A stretch of 53,721 nucleotides of DNA from positions 1 to 53,721 of the forward strand of contig CAMDBF010000004.1 in NCBI GenBank assembly GCA_945889175.1. Direction: 5' to 3'. Positions 26,086 to 35,786 of the stretch are shown piece by piece. Both the position numbers and the translations under genes were made by a program. How positions within the stretch are numbered: position 1 is the first letter of the stretch; every line of letters begins with the position of its first letter. Origin of the DNA: Rickettsia typhi. Lineage in GTDB: Bacteria; Pseudomonadota; Alphaproteobacteria; Rickettsiales; Deianiraeaceae. The notes beneath the pieces were generated by a model, which had not been told where the DNA came from, searched no databases, and saw nothing but the letters and a program-made list of their open reading frames with translations.

Positions 26086-27969
26086 CTTAATAGCTTTAGA
26101 AACTTCATTTATATCAGTTATTCCGTTAAGAATTTTCTGTTTTGCATCATCAAACATTGAAACAAAATCGGTTTCCATCAAGTAAGTCTTCAGTTGGCTT
26201 CTGGTAGCCCTATGATAAACTAAGTCGTCGACTTCATCGTTAAATTCCAAAACCTCAGCTATAACAGATCTTCCCTTGTAACCAACACCACCACATTCGT
26301 TACAACCTTTTGGTACGCAAATATTTGAATTTAAAACATCGTCTTTTGTAAGCTGCAAAGATTTAGCCATTGACTTAGTTGGTCTTACTTTAACTTTGCA
26401 ATTAGAGCATAAATTTTTAACAAGTCTCTGTGAAGATATAGCCACAATGTTACCAACTAACGAACTAACGTCAGCACCTATGTCAACAAGTCTTTGTATT
26501 GCACTTATTGAGTCTATAGCATGTAAAGTAGTAAAAACCTTATGACCAGTCATAGACATTCTTATTGCCGCCCTAAGAGTCTCTGCGTCCCTTATTTCAC
26601 CTATAAGTATAATGTCAGGATCTTGCCTTACAAGAGCCCTCATTCCAGCTTCAAAAGTCAATCCAACTGATTCATTAATATTTGTTTGTCTTATGGTTGG
26701 TATATTATACTCAACTGGATCCTCAAGTGTCATTATATTAACATCTGGCTTATTAAGTATACTTAAAATCGAATAAAGAGTTGTTGTTTTTCCACTTCCA
26801 GTAGGACCAACAACAACCATAACACCCTCTGGCTTTATAACTGATTTTGAAATTTGCTTCAAATGTATTTTTGAAAACCCAAGCTGTTCCAAAGTTAAAA
26901 GACCTGCTTTTTTATCAAGCAATCTTATAACTATATTTTCACCATGAATCGTTGGGTGATTTGAAACACGACAATCTATATTCCTTTCAAAAACTTTAAT
27001 TGTAATTTTTCCATCTTGAGGCCTTCTTGTTTCAGCTATATTCATACCAGCAAGCACTTTCATTCTTATTAAAATATTGTTCCAATATTTTTTATGTAAA
27101 TTTTTTGTAATTTTTAAGTCCCCATTAACCCTATATCTAAGTCTAACAAAAGACTCCTCTGGCTCCATGTGTATATCGGAGGCATCCTTCTTTACTGCAT
27201 CAACAAATATTGCATCTATCAACTCTATTATCAATTCGGTTGGTATATTGGAATTTACTTGTTTAGAATTTTTCTTTAAATCATCTTCGTAATTTGATAT
27301 ACTTATTCTTGTAATTTTTTCAATAATTGAATCAAGTTCATCTTTATCGTTAAATATTAAATCTATTCTTTCTATCAAAGATGAATGATCACTTTTTACA
27401 AAAATGATTTTACTGCAATCTGTGTAAAATAAATTTAAAATACTTAAAACCTCGGATTCATCAATAAAATCACAAGCAACATAAAGTGTTTCGTTATTTA
27501 TTTTAAAAGGCAGTATTGATTTGTCTCTAATTATTTCATATGGCATTCTTTTTGCAACATCGTTATCAACATTCTCTCTCAAGATATCAACACTACCTGA
27601 TTTTGCAAAAATTGAAGAATTAGGATTTATATTTAAACCTACTTCTTCAATTTCAATCGTTGATAAAAATCCCATCTCAATAACAATATCTTTTACAGAA
27701 TTGTTTTTATCATTATTAGCAATTAATTCCTCAAAAATTATTTCAATCTGATCGTGATTTAATTTTTTTGTTTCAATTGCTGATATAATAAAAGATTTAT
27801 CAAATGAACTCAATTCTATTGAATCTTGACTTACTATATCATCCATCATTTGCAGTATCTTTTGCTTACTTGCCATTTCTTTTAGGTGTTGATGAGTTAT
27901 TTGGGTGTTTAAATTTAAATTAACCTCTTTATGTTCATTTTCTTTTTTCAAACTCAAACTATTATTCAT
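26077..27969 (-). CDS. GspE/PilB-type secretion or pilus assembly ATPase
   Basis: Hexameric ATPase powering type II secretion or type IV pilus extension. The 630-residue chain has an N-terminal interaction domain (about 90-200), then the ATPase core with SDIHMEP (about 264-270), Walker A GPTGSGKT at 388-395, an Asp box region, LVRQDPDIILIGEIRDAET (Walker B area), the His box TGHKVFTTLHAID and the tetracysteine zinc site CSNC...CNECGG (about 515-550). The zinc site separates it from retraction ATPases such as PilT. No pilin, GspF or secretin gene is in the window. The only neighbour on the same strand is an actin-fold FtsA/PilM-like gene 13 bases upstream. Confidence 0.93.
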   Translation of the reverse strand: MNNSLSLKKENEHKEVNLNLNTQITHQHLKEMASKQKILQMMDDIVSQDSIELSSFDKSFIISAIETKKLNHDQIEIIFEELIANNDKNNSVKDIVIEMGFLSTIEIEEVGLNINPNSSIFAKSGSVDILRENVDNDVAKRMPYEIIRDKSILPFKINNETLYVACDFIDESEVLSILNLFYTDCSKIIFVKSDHSSLIERIDLIFNDKDELDSIIEKITRISISNYEDDLKKNSKQVNSNIPTELIIELIDAIFVDAVKKDASDIHMEPEESFVRLRYRVNGDLKITKNLHKKYWNNILIRMKVLAGMNIAETRRPQDGKITIKVFERNIDCRVSNHPTIHGENIVIRLLDKKAGLLTLEQLGFSKIHLKQISKSVIKPEGVMVVVGPTGSGKTTTLYSILSILNKPDVNIMTLEDPVEYNIPTIRQTNINESVGLTFEAGMRALVRQDPDIILIGEIRDAETLRAAIRMSMTGHKVFTTLHAIDSISAIQRLVDIGADVSSLVGNIVAISSQRLVKNLCSNCKVKVRPTKSMAKSLQLTKDDVLNSNICVPKGCNECGGVGYKGRSVIAEVLEFNDEVDDLVYHRATRSQLKTYLMETDFVSMFDDAKQKILNGITDINEVSKAIKLH

Positions 27970-27982
27970 TGTAAGATATAAA

Positions 27983-29215
27983 CTAACTAGCTAATTTTTG
28001 TATAACATTTTTAAATTTGAATGTCATTTTTTTTAATTGATTTTGATTTAGAGAATTTAAAAATGAGTTTTGACACATCATTTTCAAATCATTTTTTTTA
28101 TACAACTTACAATAAGGTTCGTTGATAATTTCATTAAAGAAAAAAGGATAATTAAAACATTTCAAAGTAACTGTAACATTATCAAGTTTAATAAGCTCAA
28201 CTGGAGTCAATACCAAAGAAGATTCGGAGCATAGTATTACATCAAATAATGTTTTTTTTAAAACATTATTATTAGCAATATTAATATTAGCTACACAAGA
28301 ATTAATAATTGATAAAATATTTGATTGAATAATTACATACACATCGTATAGTGTCTTGTTGTCAAAATTACTTTCCAATTGCTTATCTATATCATTATAA
28401 AATAAATTTTCGCTATGCATTCTTTGATTAAAACTTACAGCTACATTAAAAACATCCTGCGCGTCACCGTACTGTATGTCAAGATATTGAGATATTTGTT
28501 CTAAAACATTACTAAAACCAACATCTATAGTTTCAACGAAACAAAAACAATCACCTCTAAAAACCAAAATATTTGAAAAATTATCACCAACATATAAAAC
28601 GGACTTCCAAGAATTTAAATCAATATCCTCAGTGTAATTTAAAATACTTAAAGCTGTAAGTGTTAAAGAGTTTAATACTTTAGTGATATTTATATTACAT
28701 TCGTTTAAAATATATTTAATATTATTAAATATTACATTATCAAAACCTATCATCATCATTCCAATTGAAAAAGATTTACATGAATTTTCATAAGGAATGT
28801 AAAAATGTAAAGAATTTTCATTCAAAGAAACATAAGATGGTTTAACAATAAATATTTCAAAATCTTCGGTTTTTGAAATATCTTTAACTTTTTGCTCTAT
28901 TTTAGATATGTCAAATTTATTAATTTTTCTTTCAGATTGAAATTGTTTTTCAACTTCAATAATTTTAAATTCAGACCTACAATCATCTAAAACTAATATA
29001 AAATCAGACAATATAGTTTGGGTATACAATTCAGCATCCTGAACTAAATTATGAATTGTATACTTAAAATCCTTAACATTAAGTATTGACATGTTATTTG
29101 TAAAGCAGTTTAAAGAAACCTGTTTTGAATAAATACAAAATCCATCAAAATTAATTAAAATTAATGTCGCTATCTTTCTATTTAAAAAAATATAACTACT
29201 AAATACAGCTTTCAT
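27983..29215 (-). CDS. Degenerate FtsA/PilM-like actin-fold protein
   Basis: I start at ATG 29215; an in-frame ATG at 29254 adds 13 residues with no family likeness. The 410-residue chain is very divergent but follows the FtsA order: a first strand pair (about 14-29), MSILNVKDFKYTIHNLVQDAELYTQ like the GxIxNIxxxxxAIxxAxxxAE lead to the SHS2 domain, then FDISKIEQ. The SHS2-type segment (about 112-192) keeps NIKYILNECNINITKVLNSLTLTALSIL, and SVLYVGDNFSNILVFRGDCFCFVETIDVGF (about 195-224) lines up with the phosphate-2 loop. The DIGxxT/GGGT nucleotide-binding residues are missing. It may be a cell-division FtsA relative or a PilM-type pilus component; the adjacent GspE/PilB gene favours a link to the latter. 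The family call is moderate. Confidence 0.55.
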   Translation of the reverse strand: MKAVFSSYIFLNRKIATLILINFDGFCIYSKQVSLNCFTNNMSILNVKDFKYTIHNLVQDAELYTQTILSDFILVLDDCRSEFKIIEVEKQFQSERKINKFDISKIEQKVKDISKTEDFEIFIVKPSYVSLNENSLHFYIPYENSCKSFSIGMMMIGFDNVIFNNIKYILNECNINITKVLNSLTLTALSILNYTEDIDLNSWKSVLYVGDNFSNILVFRGDCFCFVETIDVGFSNVLEQISQYLDIQYGDAQDVFNVAVSFNQRMHSENLFYNDIDKQLESNFDNKTLYDVYVIIQSNILSIINSCVANINIANNNVLKKTLFDVILCSESSLVLTPVELIKLDNVTVTLKCFNYPFFFNEIINEPYCKLYKKNDLKMMCQNSFLNSLNQNQLKKMTFKFKNVIQKLAS

Positions 29216-29303
29216 TTTAAAAATACAATACCACCTAAAATAACAAAGATACAAATCTTAATGAACAAAAATATTTACATATTTAAAAAGAGATGCAAGT
29301 TTT

Positions 29304-30239
29304 TTACATTGTTCCACGTGGAACAATTTGTTTTCTTAGTCCGTTAAAAAAATCTTTAACATTCATTTGTCTTTTGTTAGCTGGCTGTATTACAATTGGA
29401 ACCACAAATCCATCACAAGATATTAAATCAATATCTGTTTCTTGTGATTTTGAAACTTTAGCATCTATAACCTTTATTATAATATCATTAAATCTAATTT
29501 TTACATAACCATGATTTGCAAAAGCTCTAATTTTACACATAATTTGAATTGATGTTAAACTTAGAGCTATTTCTTTACTTATAAATAATTCTTTTTTTGT
29601 AACTTTTTTAGCATATGACATTTTAATACTTTGATTTTGCGGTGTAAATGTAAAATCTTTATTATCTATAATTAACTTAATACATTCAACTATAGATAAT
29701 GCTCCTATATCAGAAAGTTTTTCCATAGCTTCAATCGAGTTTTTAAAATCACTAATTAATATATCACTTACCTTAAAAGCTAAATCACCAGAATCAAGTT
29801 CATTATTCATCTTTATTACACAAACAGATGTATCTATCTCGTTGTTTTCAATACTTCTTTCTATAGGTGCAGCTCCCCTGTATCTCGGTAGACTAGATGG
29901 ATGAATATTTAAAGAGTGGTAATTTGGAACCTTAAGTATAAATTCAGGCAAAATTAAACCATAGGAAACAACGACTATAAAATCTATTTTTAAAGATTTT
30001 AAAAAATATTCATCATCATTTGTTAATTGACTCGGTGTTTTAATAATATCTTTCAATCCAATATCTATAGCTTCTTGATAAACATCGGTAGATTTAAAAG
30101 CCATTCCTCTACCAGATTGTTTAGATTCTTGAGTATAAATAGAAGAAATTGTAAAATTTTCATTAATCGACCTCAGTGACTTTGTAGCAAATTTATCAGT
30201 TCCAAAAAATGCAATTTTTATATTTTTATAATCAAACAT
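29304..30239 (-). CDS. fmt: Methionyl-tRNA formyltransferase
   Basis: Formylates Met-tRNA-fMet for initiation. The 311-residue chain has IKIAFFGTDKFA at the start, a 10-formyl-THF site with IDFIVVVSYGLILPEFIL, the catalytic SLNIHPSSLPRYRGAAPI (about 113-130, with Asn and His of the active site), and ELDSGD with the catalytic Asp (about 148-153). The C-terminal OB-like domain is present. def is not adjacent. The start overlaps the hisF stop by one base. Its last codons, encoding IVPRGTM, contain a perfect parS-like palindrome, so this coding end is under double constraint. Confidence 0.95.
   Translation of the reverse strand: MFDYKNIKIAFFGTDKFATKSLRSINENFTISSIYTQESKQSGRGMAFKSTDVYQEAIDIGLKDIIKTPSQLTNDDEYFLKSLKIDFIVVVSYGLILPEFILKVPNYHSLNIHPSSLPRYRGAAPIERSIENNEIDTSVCVIKMNNELDSGDLAFKVSDILISDFKNSIEAMEKLSDIGALSIVECIKLIIDNKDFTFTPQNQSIKMSYAKKVTKKELFISKEIALSLTSIQIMCKIRAFANHGYVKIRFNDIIIKVIDAKVSKSQETDIDLISCDGFVVPIVIQPANKRQMNVKDFFNGLRKQIVPRGTM
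29310..29325. other. parS-like ParB-binding site 1
   Basis: TGTTCCACGTGGAACA is a perfect 16-base palindrome, and symmetry extends to 20 bases (29308-29327). It matches the bacterial chromosomal parS pattern TGTTnCACGTGnAACA, including the central CACGTG. It overlaps the last codons of fmt. An identical core occurs at 31704-31719. ParB-family proteins nucleate here to load partition complexes; parA and parB are not in the window. Confidence 0.88.
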
Positions 30240-30997
30240 TAAATTCTTACATTAATTTTATTAATTAACATATCATTTTTTAAATGATTTATATTTACAA
30301 TGTTAAAATGAAATACACTTGCAGCCAAAAAAGCGCTAACATTAGTTTCTTTAGCCAAAATAATGAAATCTTTAACATCACCAGCACCACCAGATGCTAT
30401 AACTGGAATATTCAACTTAGATGATATCATTTTATTTAAAACTATATCAAAGCCAGATTTATTTCCGTCACTATCTATAGAGTTTAACAAAACCTCACCA
30501 GCACCAAGACTTTGACATTCAAGTGCGAAATCAAGAGCTTTTTTATCAGTTCTTTCTCTACCACCTTTTATATAAACATAATAAGAACCATCTTTATCTG
30601 TTTTTACATCAATAGAAACAACGACACACTGAGATCCGAACTTGTTAGCAATATCATTGATTATTTTAGGATTCAGTACTGCAGCAGAACCTATTGAAAC
30701 TTTATCAGCACCATTTATGATAATCTTAGAGGCATCGTTAATGTCTTTTATACCGCCACCGACACAAAAAGGTATTGAACATTCAGCTGAAACATCATGT
30801 ATTATTTTATAAATAGCATCCCTACTATCAATCGTTGCTGTAATATCGAGTAGACAAAGTTCGTCGGCACCGTTTCCACTGTAAAACTTAGCAAGATCAA
30901 CGGGGTTTCCAATGTTTTTAGTGTTTTTAAAAAAAACTCCTTTAACAACATTACCATTGTCAATGTCTAAACAAGGTATAATTCTTTTTTTTAACAT
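30239..30997 (-). CDS. hisF: Imidazole glycerol phosphate synthase, cyclase subunit
   Basis: Forms imidazole glycerol phosphate and AICAR in histidine synthesis, using ammonia from HisH. The 252-residue TIM barrel has RIIPCLDID with catalytic Asp11, GVFFKNTKNIG, DELCLLDITAT, the phosphate-binding VGGGIK, SIGSAAV, catalytic Asp130 in VSIDVK, and IASGGAGD. All key residues are intact. hisH, hisA and the rest of the his operon are absent here; hisC is in the window nearly 20 kb away. The one-base overlap with fmt (TAATG) indicates translational coupling. The AICAR by-product is a substrate of PurH, which is encoded upstream. Confidence 0.96.
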   Translation of the reverse strand: MLKKRIIPCLDIDNGNVVKGVFFKNTKNIGNPVDLAKFYSGNGADELCLLDITATIDSRDAIYKIIHDVSAECSIPFCVGGGIKDINDASKIIINGADKVSIGSAAVLNPKIINDIANKFGSQCVVVSIDVKTDKDGSYYVYIKGGRERTDKKALDFALECQSLGAGEVLLNSIDSDGNKSGFDIVLNKMISSKLNIPVIASGGAGDVKDFIILAKETNVSAFLAASVFHFNIVNINHLKNDMLINKINVRI

Positions 30998-31185
30998 AGG
31001 GTATTACATGAAATAATTAAATATAGTATTCTAATATATTTTTGTTTTTCAAGAAAAGTTTGTCTTTTTAAACTTTTATTATTTGAAATTTTGTTTTTAC
31101 GATAATACAGTTTATTCTAAATAGATTACTATTTTTATATATATTGAATTTGATTTTTATAAATTTAATTTTTTTAATCCGGATT

Positions 31186-31695
31186 ATGAGTATTGAGTTA
31201 CATAGGTTGCATTTTGAAAAAGTTATTTCTTTTTTAACAAGAGGAAATTTTAATATAGATAAAAACCTAGACAGACTTATAAATACCTATTACAACCTCT
31301 TTAATGGATACGATAAAGATGAATCTTCGTTAACTGAATATTTGATAAAATTTCAAACGATCGAAAAATATTCAAATACTATAAATATAAATAATATACC
31401 TTTTAGTTCTTTTTGTGAACATCATTTTTTAAAGTTTGAAGGATTTATTGACATATCCTACATTCCAAAAGATTACATCTTAGGATTTGATAGATTTCTT
31501 GATTTAATTAATATCAATTCAAGAAAGTTGCAGTTACAAGAAAAATTAGGAAACGATATCCTTAATTCGATAGTGAAAGTTTTGCAGCCATTAAAGTGCA
31601 TCGTTAAAATAAAGGCAAAACATGATTGTATTTGCATTAGAGGTTTTGAGGCAAGGGAAGTATTTATTGAGACTGTATCAAGTTTTAACTTTTAA
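31186..31695 (+). CDS. folE: GTP cyclohydrolase I, short divergent form
   Basis: First enzyme of tetrahydrofolate synthesis. I start at ATG 31186; the frame could begin at TTG 31144 but that adds a hydrophobic stretch unlike the family. The 169-residue chain keeps the active-site zinc ligands Cys77 and His80 in FCEHHF and Cys148 in KHDCICIRG, with catalytic His79 and His146, and the KLQLQEKLGNDI pattern (RLQxQErLT). It is about 50 residues shorter than Escherichia coli FolE at the N-terminus. The usual GLSK(L/F)AR region has become GFDRFLDL, so activity or allostery may be altered. A parS palindrome overlaps its stop codon. Confidence 0.85.
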   Translation: MSIELHRLHFEKVISFLTRGNFNIDKNLDRLINTYYNLFNGYDKDESSLTEYLIKFQTIEKYSNTININNIPFSSFCEHHFLKFEGFIDISYIPKDYILGFDRFLDLININSRKLQLQEKLGNDILNSIVKVLQPLKCIVKIKAKHDCICIRGFEAREVFIETVSSFNF

Positions 31696-31733
31696 ATTGG
31701 AATTGTTCCACGTGGAACAATTCCAATTTAAAA
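31690..31733. repeat. 44-bp perfect palindrome carrying parS-like site 2
   Basis: Every base from 31690 to 31711 pairs with 31733 to 31712, giving two 22-base arms with no interruption. The centre (31704-31719) is TGTTCCACGTGGAACA, the same core as site 1. The flanks are A/T-rich with GG/CC steps. The palindrome overlaps the folE stop (31693-31695). It is probably a parS centromere site; in RNA it would form a long hairpin and so may also act as a terminator or transcript 3' end. It is much longer than a simple parS. Confidence 0.9.
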
Positions 31734-31866
31734 TAATATATTGAAATATTTTTTTTATATTATATCCTTTTTTTAATGGTTTGTATTTTACATAATTTAA
31801 GAAGTTAAGTATGAAAATTATGTAAAACTAACTTTATTCCTATCTGTATATAGTAAAATTGTAAAA

Positions 31867-34455
31867 ATGAGTACTGACAACAAGGCTAGTGGTAGTATTT
31901 TCGATAAAATCAAATCTACAAGCTTAGATATAAAATCAAGTGGAAATATATTTGGTTCAAAGTCGAATAAAGCAACAATATCAATAAATAGCAATTTAAT
32001 TGATGAAAAAAAGGATGTAAAGCAAAACAATAAATTATTTCAAAAATTTTTATCCAATTCTTCTGATTCTAAATCTTTAGAGTTACCTTTAAATTTACTA
32101 AAGAATAACAATAAAGATTCTGAATCTAGTCATGTTAGTTCAAGAGGTTTTGCAATGACTAAGGCAGATTTTGACAATATAAAAAAAACTATAAATAATC
32201 AAAATTTAAAACAAAACGAATATTTTCATAGAAAAGAAATCATTAATGTAGGTCTATCAATAGATAGTAATAATATTAAGCAATCAAGTTCGTTAGTGAA
32301 AAAAAATAAACCTCTTGTTCTCGACTTAACTGGCGATGGTTGTAGCTTTGAAAATGTAAAGTCAATTGATACATCAGTTTATGATTTGGACCAAAATGAA
32401 AGTTTTTTAAAAATAGAAATAAATTTAAATGAAGAATTAAATATTCAATCTTTATCTAATCAAACATCAAGAGATAACAGGCTTATCAATAAAATGCTTA
32501 ATGATTTTGAGTTTGAAGAGTTTGATGGCGATGTAAATGATTTACAGGATGGTAAAATTTTAAGAGCTCAAATTGAAAAGATGCGTGACGATTCTGTTAC
32601 ATTTGATGATTTTAACGATGTAGCTGATTCTTTTTTATCCGACGATGTCAAAAAAAAGAAAACTGTTTTTAGAAAATCTAGGCAATCTTCTTTTAAAAAA
32701 ACAAGGGGAATAAATGGCGATGTTTTTCAACAGTCTTTTATTAAGAAAACTGCATTTGTTTATGATTCTATAAGTGTAAATTCACTCGCTAAGCAAATAT
32801 CAGTTAAGTCAAAGGAGATTAAAAAAACTCTTCATTCCTTGGGTATAAATTCTGATGACGATTATATTATGGATTTCGATACAGCCGAGGTTGTTACTCA
32901 TGAGTTAGGGCATGATATAGTAAAATCCAAGACCATAAATGAAGCTCTTGAACATGGATCGGATGGAAAAGAATTTTTAATTGACTGCTGTCCTGTTGTT
33001 ACAATAATGGGTCATGTTGATCATGGAAAAACTACTCTTCTTGATGTTATTAGAAGAGCTGATGTTGCTTTAAATGAATCGGGAGGTATTACTCAGCACA
33101 TTGGTGCTTATAAGGTAAGGTTAGATAACGGAAAGGAGATAACTTTTATTGACACCCCTGGTCATGCAGCTTTTACTGCAATGAGATCCAGAGGTGCTAG
33201 TTCAACAAATATTGTTGTTATAGTTGTTGCTGCTGATGACGGAATTATGCAGCAAACAATAGAGGCTATTAGTCATGCCAAAGCTGCTGAAGTTCCAATA
33301 ATAGTTGCTATAAATAAAATTGATTCTCAGGGATCTGATATTACTAGGGTGAAAAATGAATTACTTCAGTACGACATAGTTCCTGAAGAACTTGGAGGGG
33401 ATGTTATGGTTATTCCTGTTTCAGCTAAATTAAATAAAAATATAGATGCTTTACTTGATGCAATCTTATTGCAATCTGAAGTTTTGGAGTTAAAAGCAGA
33501 TTTAAATTCTAAACCTTCAGGTGTAGTTCTGGAAGCTAATATTGACACTAAGGTTGGCATAGTTGCTACCGTTTTACTTCAAAATGGAACCCTTAGAAAG
33601 GGTGATATAATTTTAGCTGGCGAATCTTTCGGTAAAGTTAGGTTGATGATTGACGATACAGGTGTTTCTTACGATGAAATTATTCCTCAGACACCAATTC
33701 AAATATTTGGCTTAAACTCAATACCTAAAGCTGGGGATAAGTTTTTTTATGCTCAAAATGAAAAAATTGCAAAACAGGTTACTGACTACAAGAAAAATGT
33801 TAATTTAAAATCCAAACAAGTTTTTAGACCTAATATTTTTGACAAACAGATTAAAAATATAATAAACATTATTATAAAATCCGATTCTCAAGGAACTAAT
33901 GAGGCTATAATCTATTCCGTATCTCAAATGAAACTACATGAGGATGTTTCTTTGAAGGTTATACATAGTGGCACAGGTAATATAAATGAATCGGATGCTT
34001 TGTTGTCAAAAGCTAATGATGCTAAAATATTTGCTTTTAGGGTTGTTTCCGATTCTAAAAGTGATGCAATAATAAAAAGAGAGAAATTAGATGTTAAAAC
34101 TTATTCTGTAATTTACGAATTACTTAATGAAATTGAAAAAATAGCTAGTGATTCAATTGAAAAAGTTGTTGACTATGATTTAATAGGTTCTGCTGAGGTC
34201 AGGGAGGTTTTTAATGTTTCAAAGCAAGGAAAAATTGCTGGATGTTACGTTACTAAAGGTATTGTTAAACAAAAAGCCAAAGTTAAGGTCATTAGAAGTG
34301 GCATTGTTGTATTTGAAAGCTTGATTGTTAACCTTAAAAGATTTAAAGAAAATGCTAAAGAGGTTAATACTGGATTTGAATGTGGAGTTCAGGTGGAAAA
34401 TTATGAAGATCTTTTAAAGGGTGATATTTTAGAAATCTATGAAGAAAAAAAATAA
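31867..34455 (+). CDS. infB: Translation initiation factor IF-2
   Basis: GTPase that places fMet-tRNA on the 30S subunit. The 862-residue chain begins with about 290 poorly conserved residues rich in Ser, Asp, Lys and Asn, then an IF2_N domain (about 298-330), the G domain with G1 GHVDHGKT at 382-389, DTPGHAAFTAMRSRG (G3) and NKID at 483-486 (G4), then domains II, III and the C-terminal fMet-binding domain IV (KVKVIRSG, FKENAKEVNTGFECGV). The N-terminus lacks the Lys/Glu/Ala-rich repeats often seen. nusA, rbfA and truB are absent. The 3' end overlaps ubiB by 17 bases. Confidence 0.97.
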   Translation: MSTDNKASGSIFDKIKSTSLDIKSSGNIFGSKSNKATISINSNLIDEKKDVKQNNKLFQKFLSNSSDSKSLELPLNLLKNNNKDSESSHVSSRGFAMTKADFDNIKKTINNQNLKQNEYFHRKEIINVGLSIDSNNIKQSSSLVKKNKPLVLDLTGDGCSFENVKSIDTSVYDLDQNESFLKIEINLNEELNIQSLSNQTSRDNRLINKMLNDFEFEEFDGDVNDLQDGKILRAQIEKMRDDSVTFDDFNDVADSFLSDDVKKKKTVFRKSRQSSFKKTRGINGDVFQQSFIKKTAFVYDSISVNSLAKQISVKSKEIKKTLHSLGINSDDDYIMDFDTAEVVTHELGHDIVKSKTINEALEHGSDGKEFLIDCCPVVTIMGHVDHGKTTLLDVIRRADVALNESGGITQHIGAYKVRLDNGKEITFIDTPGHAAFTAMRSRGASSTNIVVIVVAADDGIMQQTIEAISHAKAAEVPIIVAINKIDSQGSDITRVKNELLQYDIVPEELGGDVMVIPVSAKLNKNIDALLDAILLQSEVLELKADLNSKPSGVVLEANIDTKVGIVATVLLQNGTLRKGDIILAGESFGKVRLMIDDTGVSYDEIIPQTPIQIFGLNSIPKAGDKFFYAQNEKIAKQVTDYKKNVNLKSKQVFRPNIFDKQIKNIINIIIKSDSQGTNEAIIYSVSQMKLHEDVSLKVIHSGTGNINESDALLSKANDAKIFAFRVVSDSKSDAIIKREKLDVKTYSVIYELLNEIEKIASDSIEKVVDYDLIGSAEVREVFNVSKQGKIAGCYVTKGIVKQKAKVKVIRSGIVVFESLIVNLKRFKENAKEVNTGFECGVQVENYEDLLKGDILEIYEEKK

Positions 34456-35786
34456 CATTTCTTTTGTAATTTTTTTATCTGTCTTTAAAAGGATATTGAA
34501 TATTTTGTTTACTATTTTACTAACAAGATTAATATCTAAAAATCGTAACGAATGGATATTTAACTTTTTATCCAGAAACGGAACTTTGTTTATAAAATTA
34601 GGTCAGTCTCTTTCTTTAAAGCATTATATTGTTGGCGATGATTTAGCAAAGAAATTAATGATTTTACAAGAAGATGTAATTTTTAAATCAAAGAAAGATG
34701 TAAAAAACACATTAGAAAATTATTTTAAGAGTTTGTCTTTAGATAATGTTTTTGAAGTTATTCACCCTTATTCTGTAGCCTCAGCATCGATTGCTTTAAT
34801 TTATCGGGCTAAATTAAGTGAATCATATATTAATATTTCCAAATTAAAGTTTAAAGAAGTTGCGATAAAAGTTGTCAATAAATCTTTTTATGAAGACCTA
34901 AAAATAGACATTTTGATTATAACAATTATTGCAAAAATATTAAATAATTTTAAATTTTTTAATAACATTGATGTAATTGAAATTTGCGAAAGTGTTACTA
35001 AATCTATTTTAAATGAATTTAATTTAAATGAAGAAATTAAGAATTATAAAAAACTAAAACACAATTTATGTTTTGATTCAAAGTTTGACCTACCTAATGT
35101 AATTGAAGAGTTGTCGTCAAATGAAATAGTTGTAATGGAGTGGATCGATGGCTTTACTCTGTCAAAGATTCATTTATTAGAAAATAATCATATTAATAAA
35201 TCTTTCGTAGCAAATCAAGTTATAAATCTTTATTGTTTACAGGTCTATAGAGATGGTTTTTTTCACGCCGACATGCACCCAGGTAATTTAATTTACAATC
35301 AATCTAATGATAAGATTTATTTAATTGATTGTGGAAATGTATCTTATTTGTCAAAAAAAGATAGAATTTCCGTCGCTAAAATTTTATATTTTTTTTTACA
35401 TAAACAATATAAAAAGGTTGTTAATGAATATATGAAAGCTGGATATGTATCTAGGGATGTCAATCAGAAAGATTTTACTGACTTTATAGAAAATATAGGG
35501 CAAGCTATATTACTAGATTCTAGTGGTCAAAAGGGAGATATGTCAAAAATTTTAGGACTCATTATTCAGGCTTCTGATAGGTTTGGAATGAAAACTCAAA
35601 CACAACTTTTAATGTTACAAAAAGCAATACTTTATCTTGAGGCATGTGTTGACTTTGTAGATCCATCTGTCGATATTTGGCTAGAAATGAAGCCATGGAT
35701 AAATAACTGGTTTGAAAAAGAAGTGGATCCTTTGATGTTATTAAAAGATAAAGTCTTTACTTTTCTGAAAAATTTTACCCAAAAGA

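Noticed and set aside
31690-31733. Simple rho-independent terminator after folE
   Set aside because: The perfect 44-bp symmetry and a core shared with another site point to parS first; no T run follows, so termination is at most a second role.
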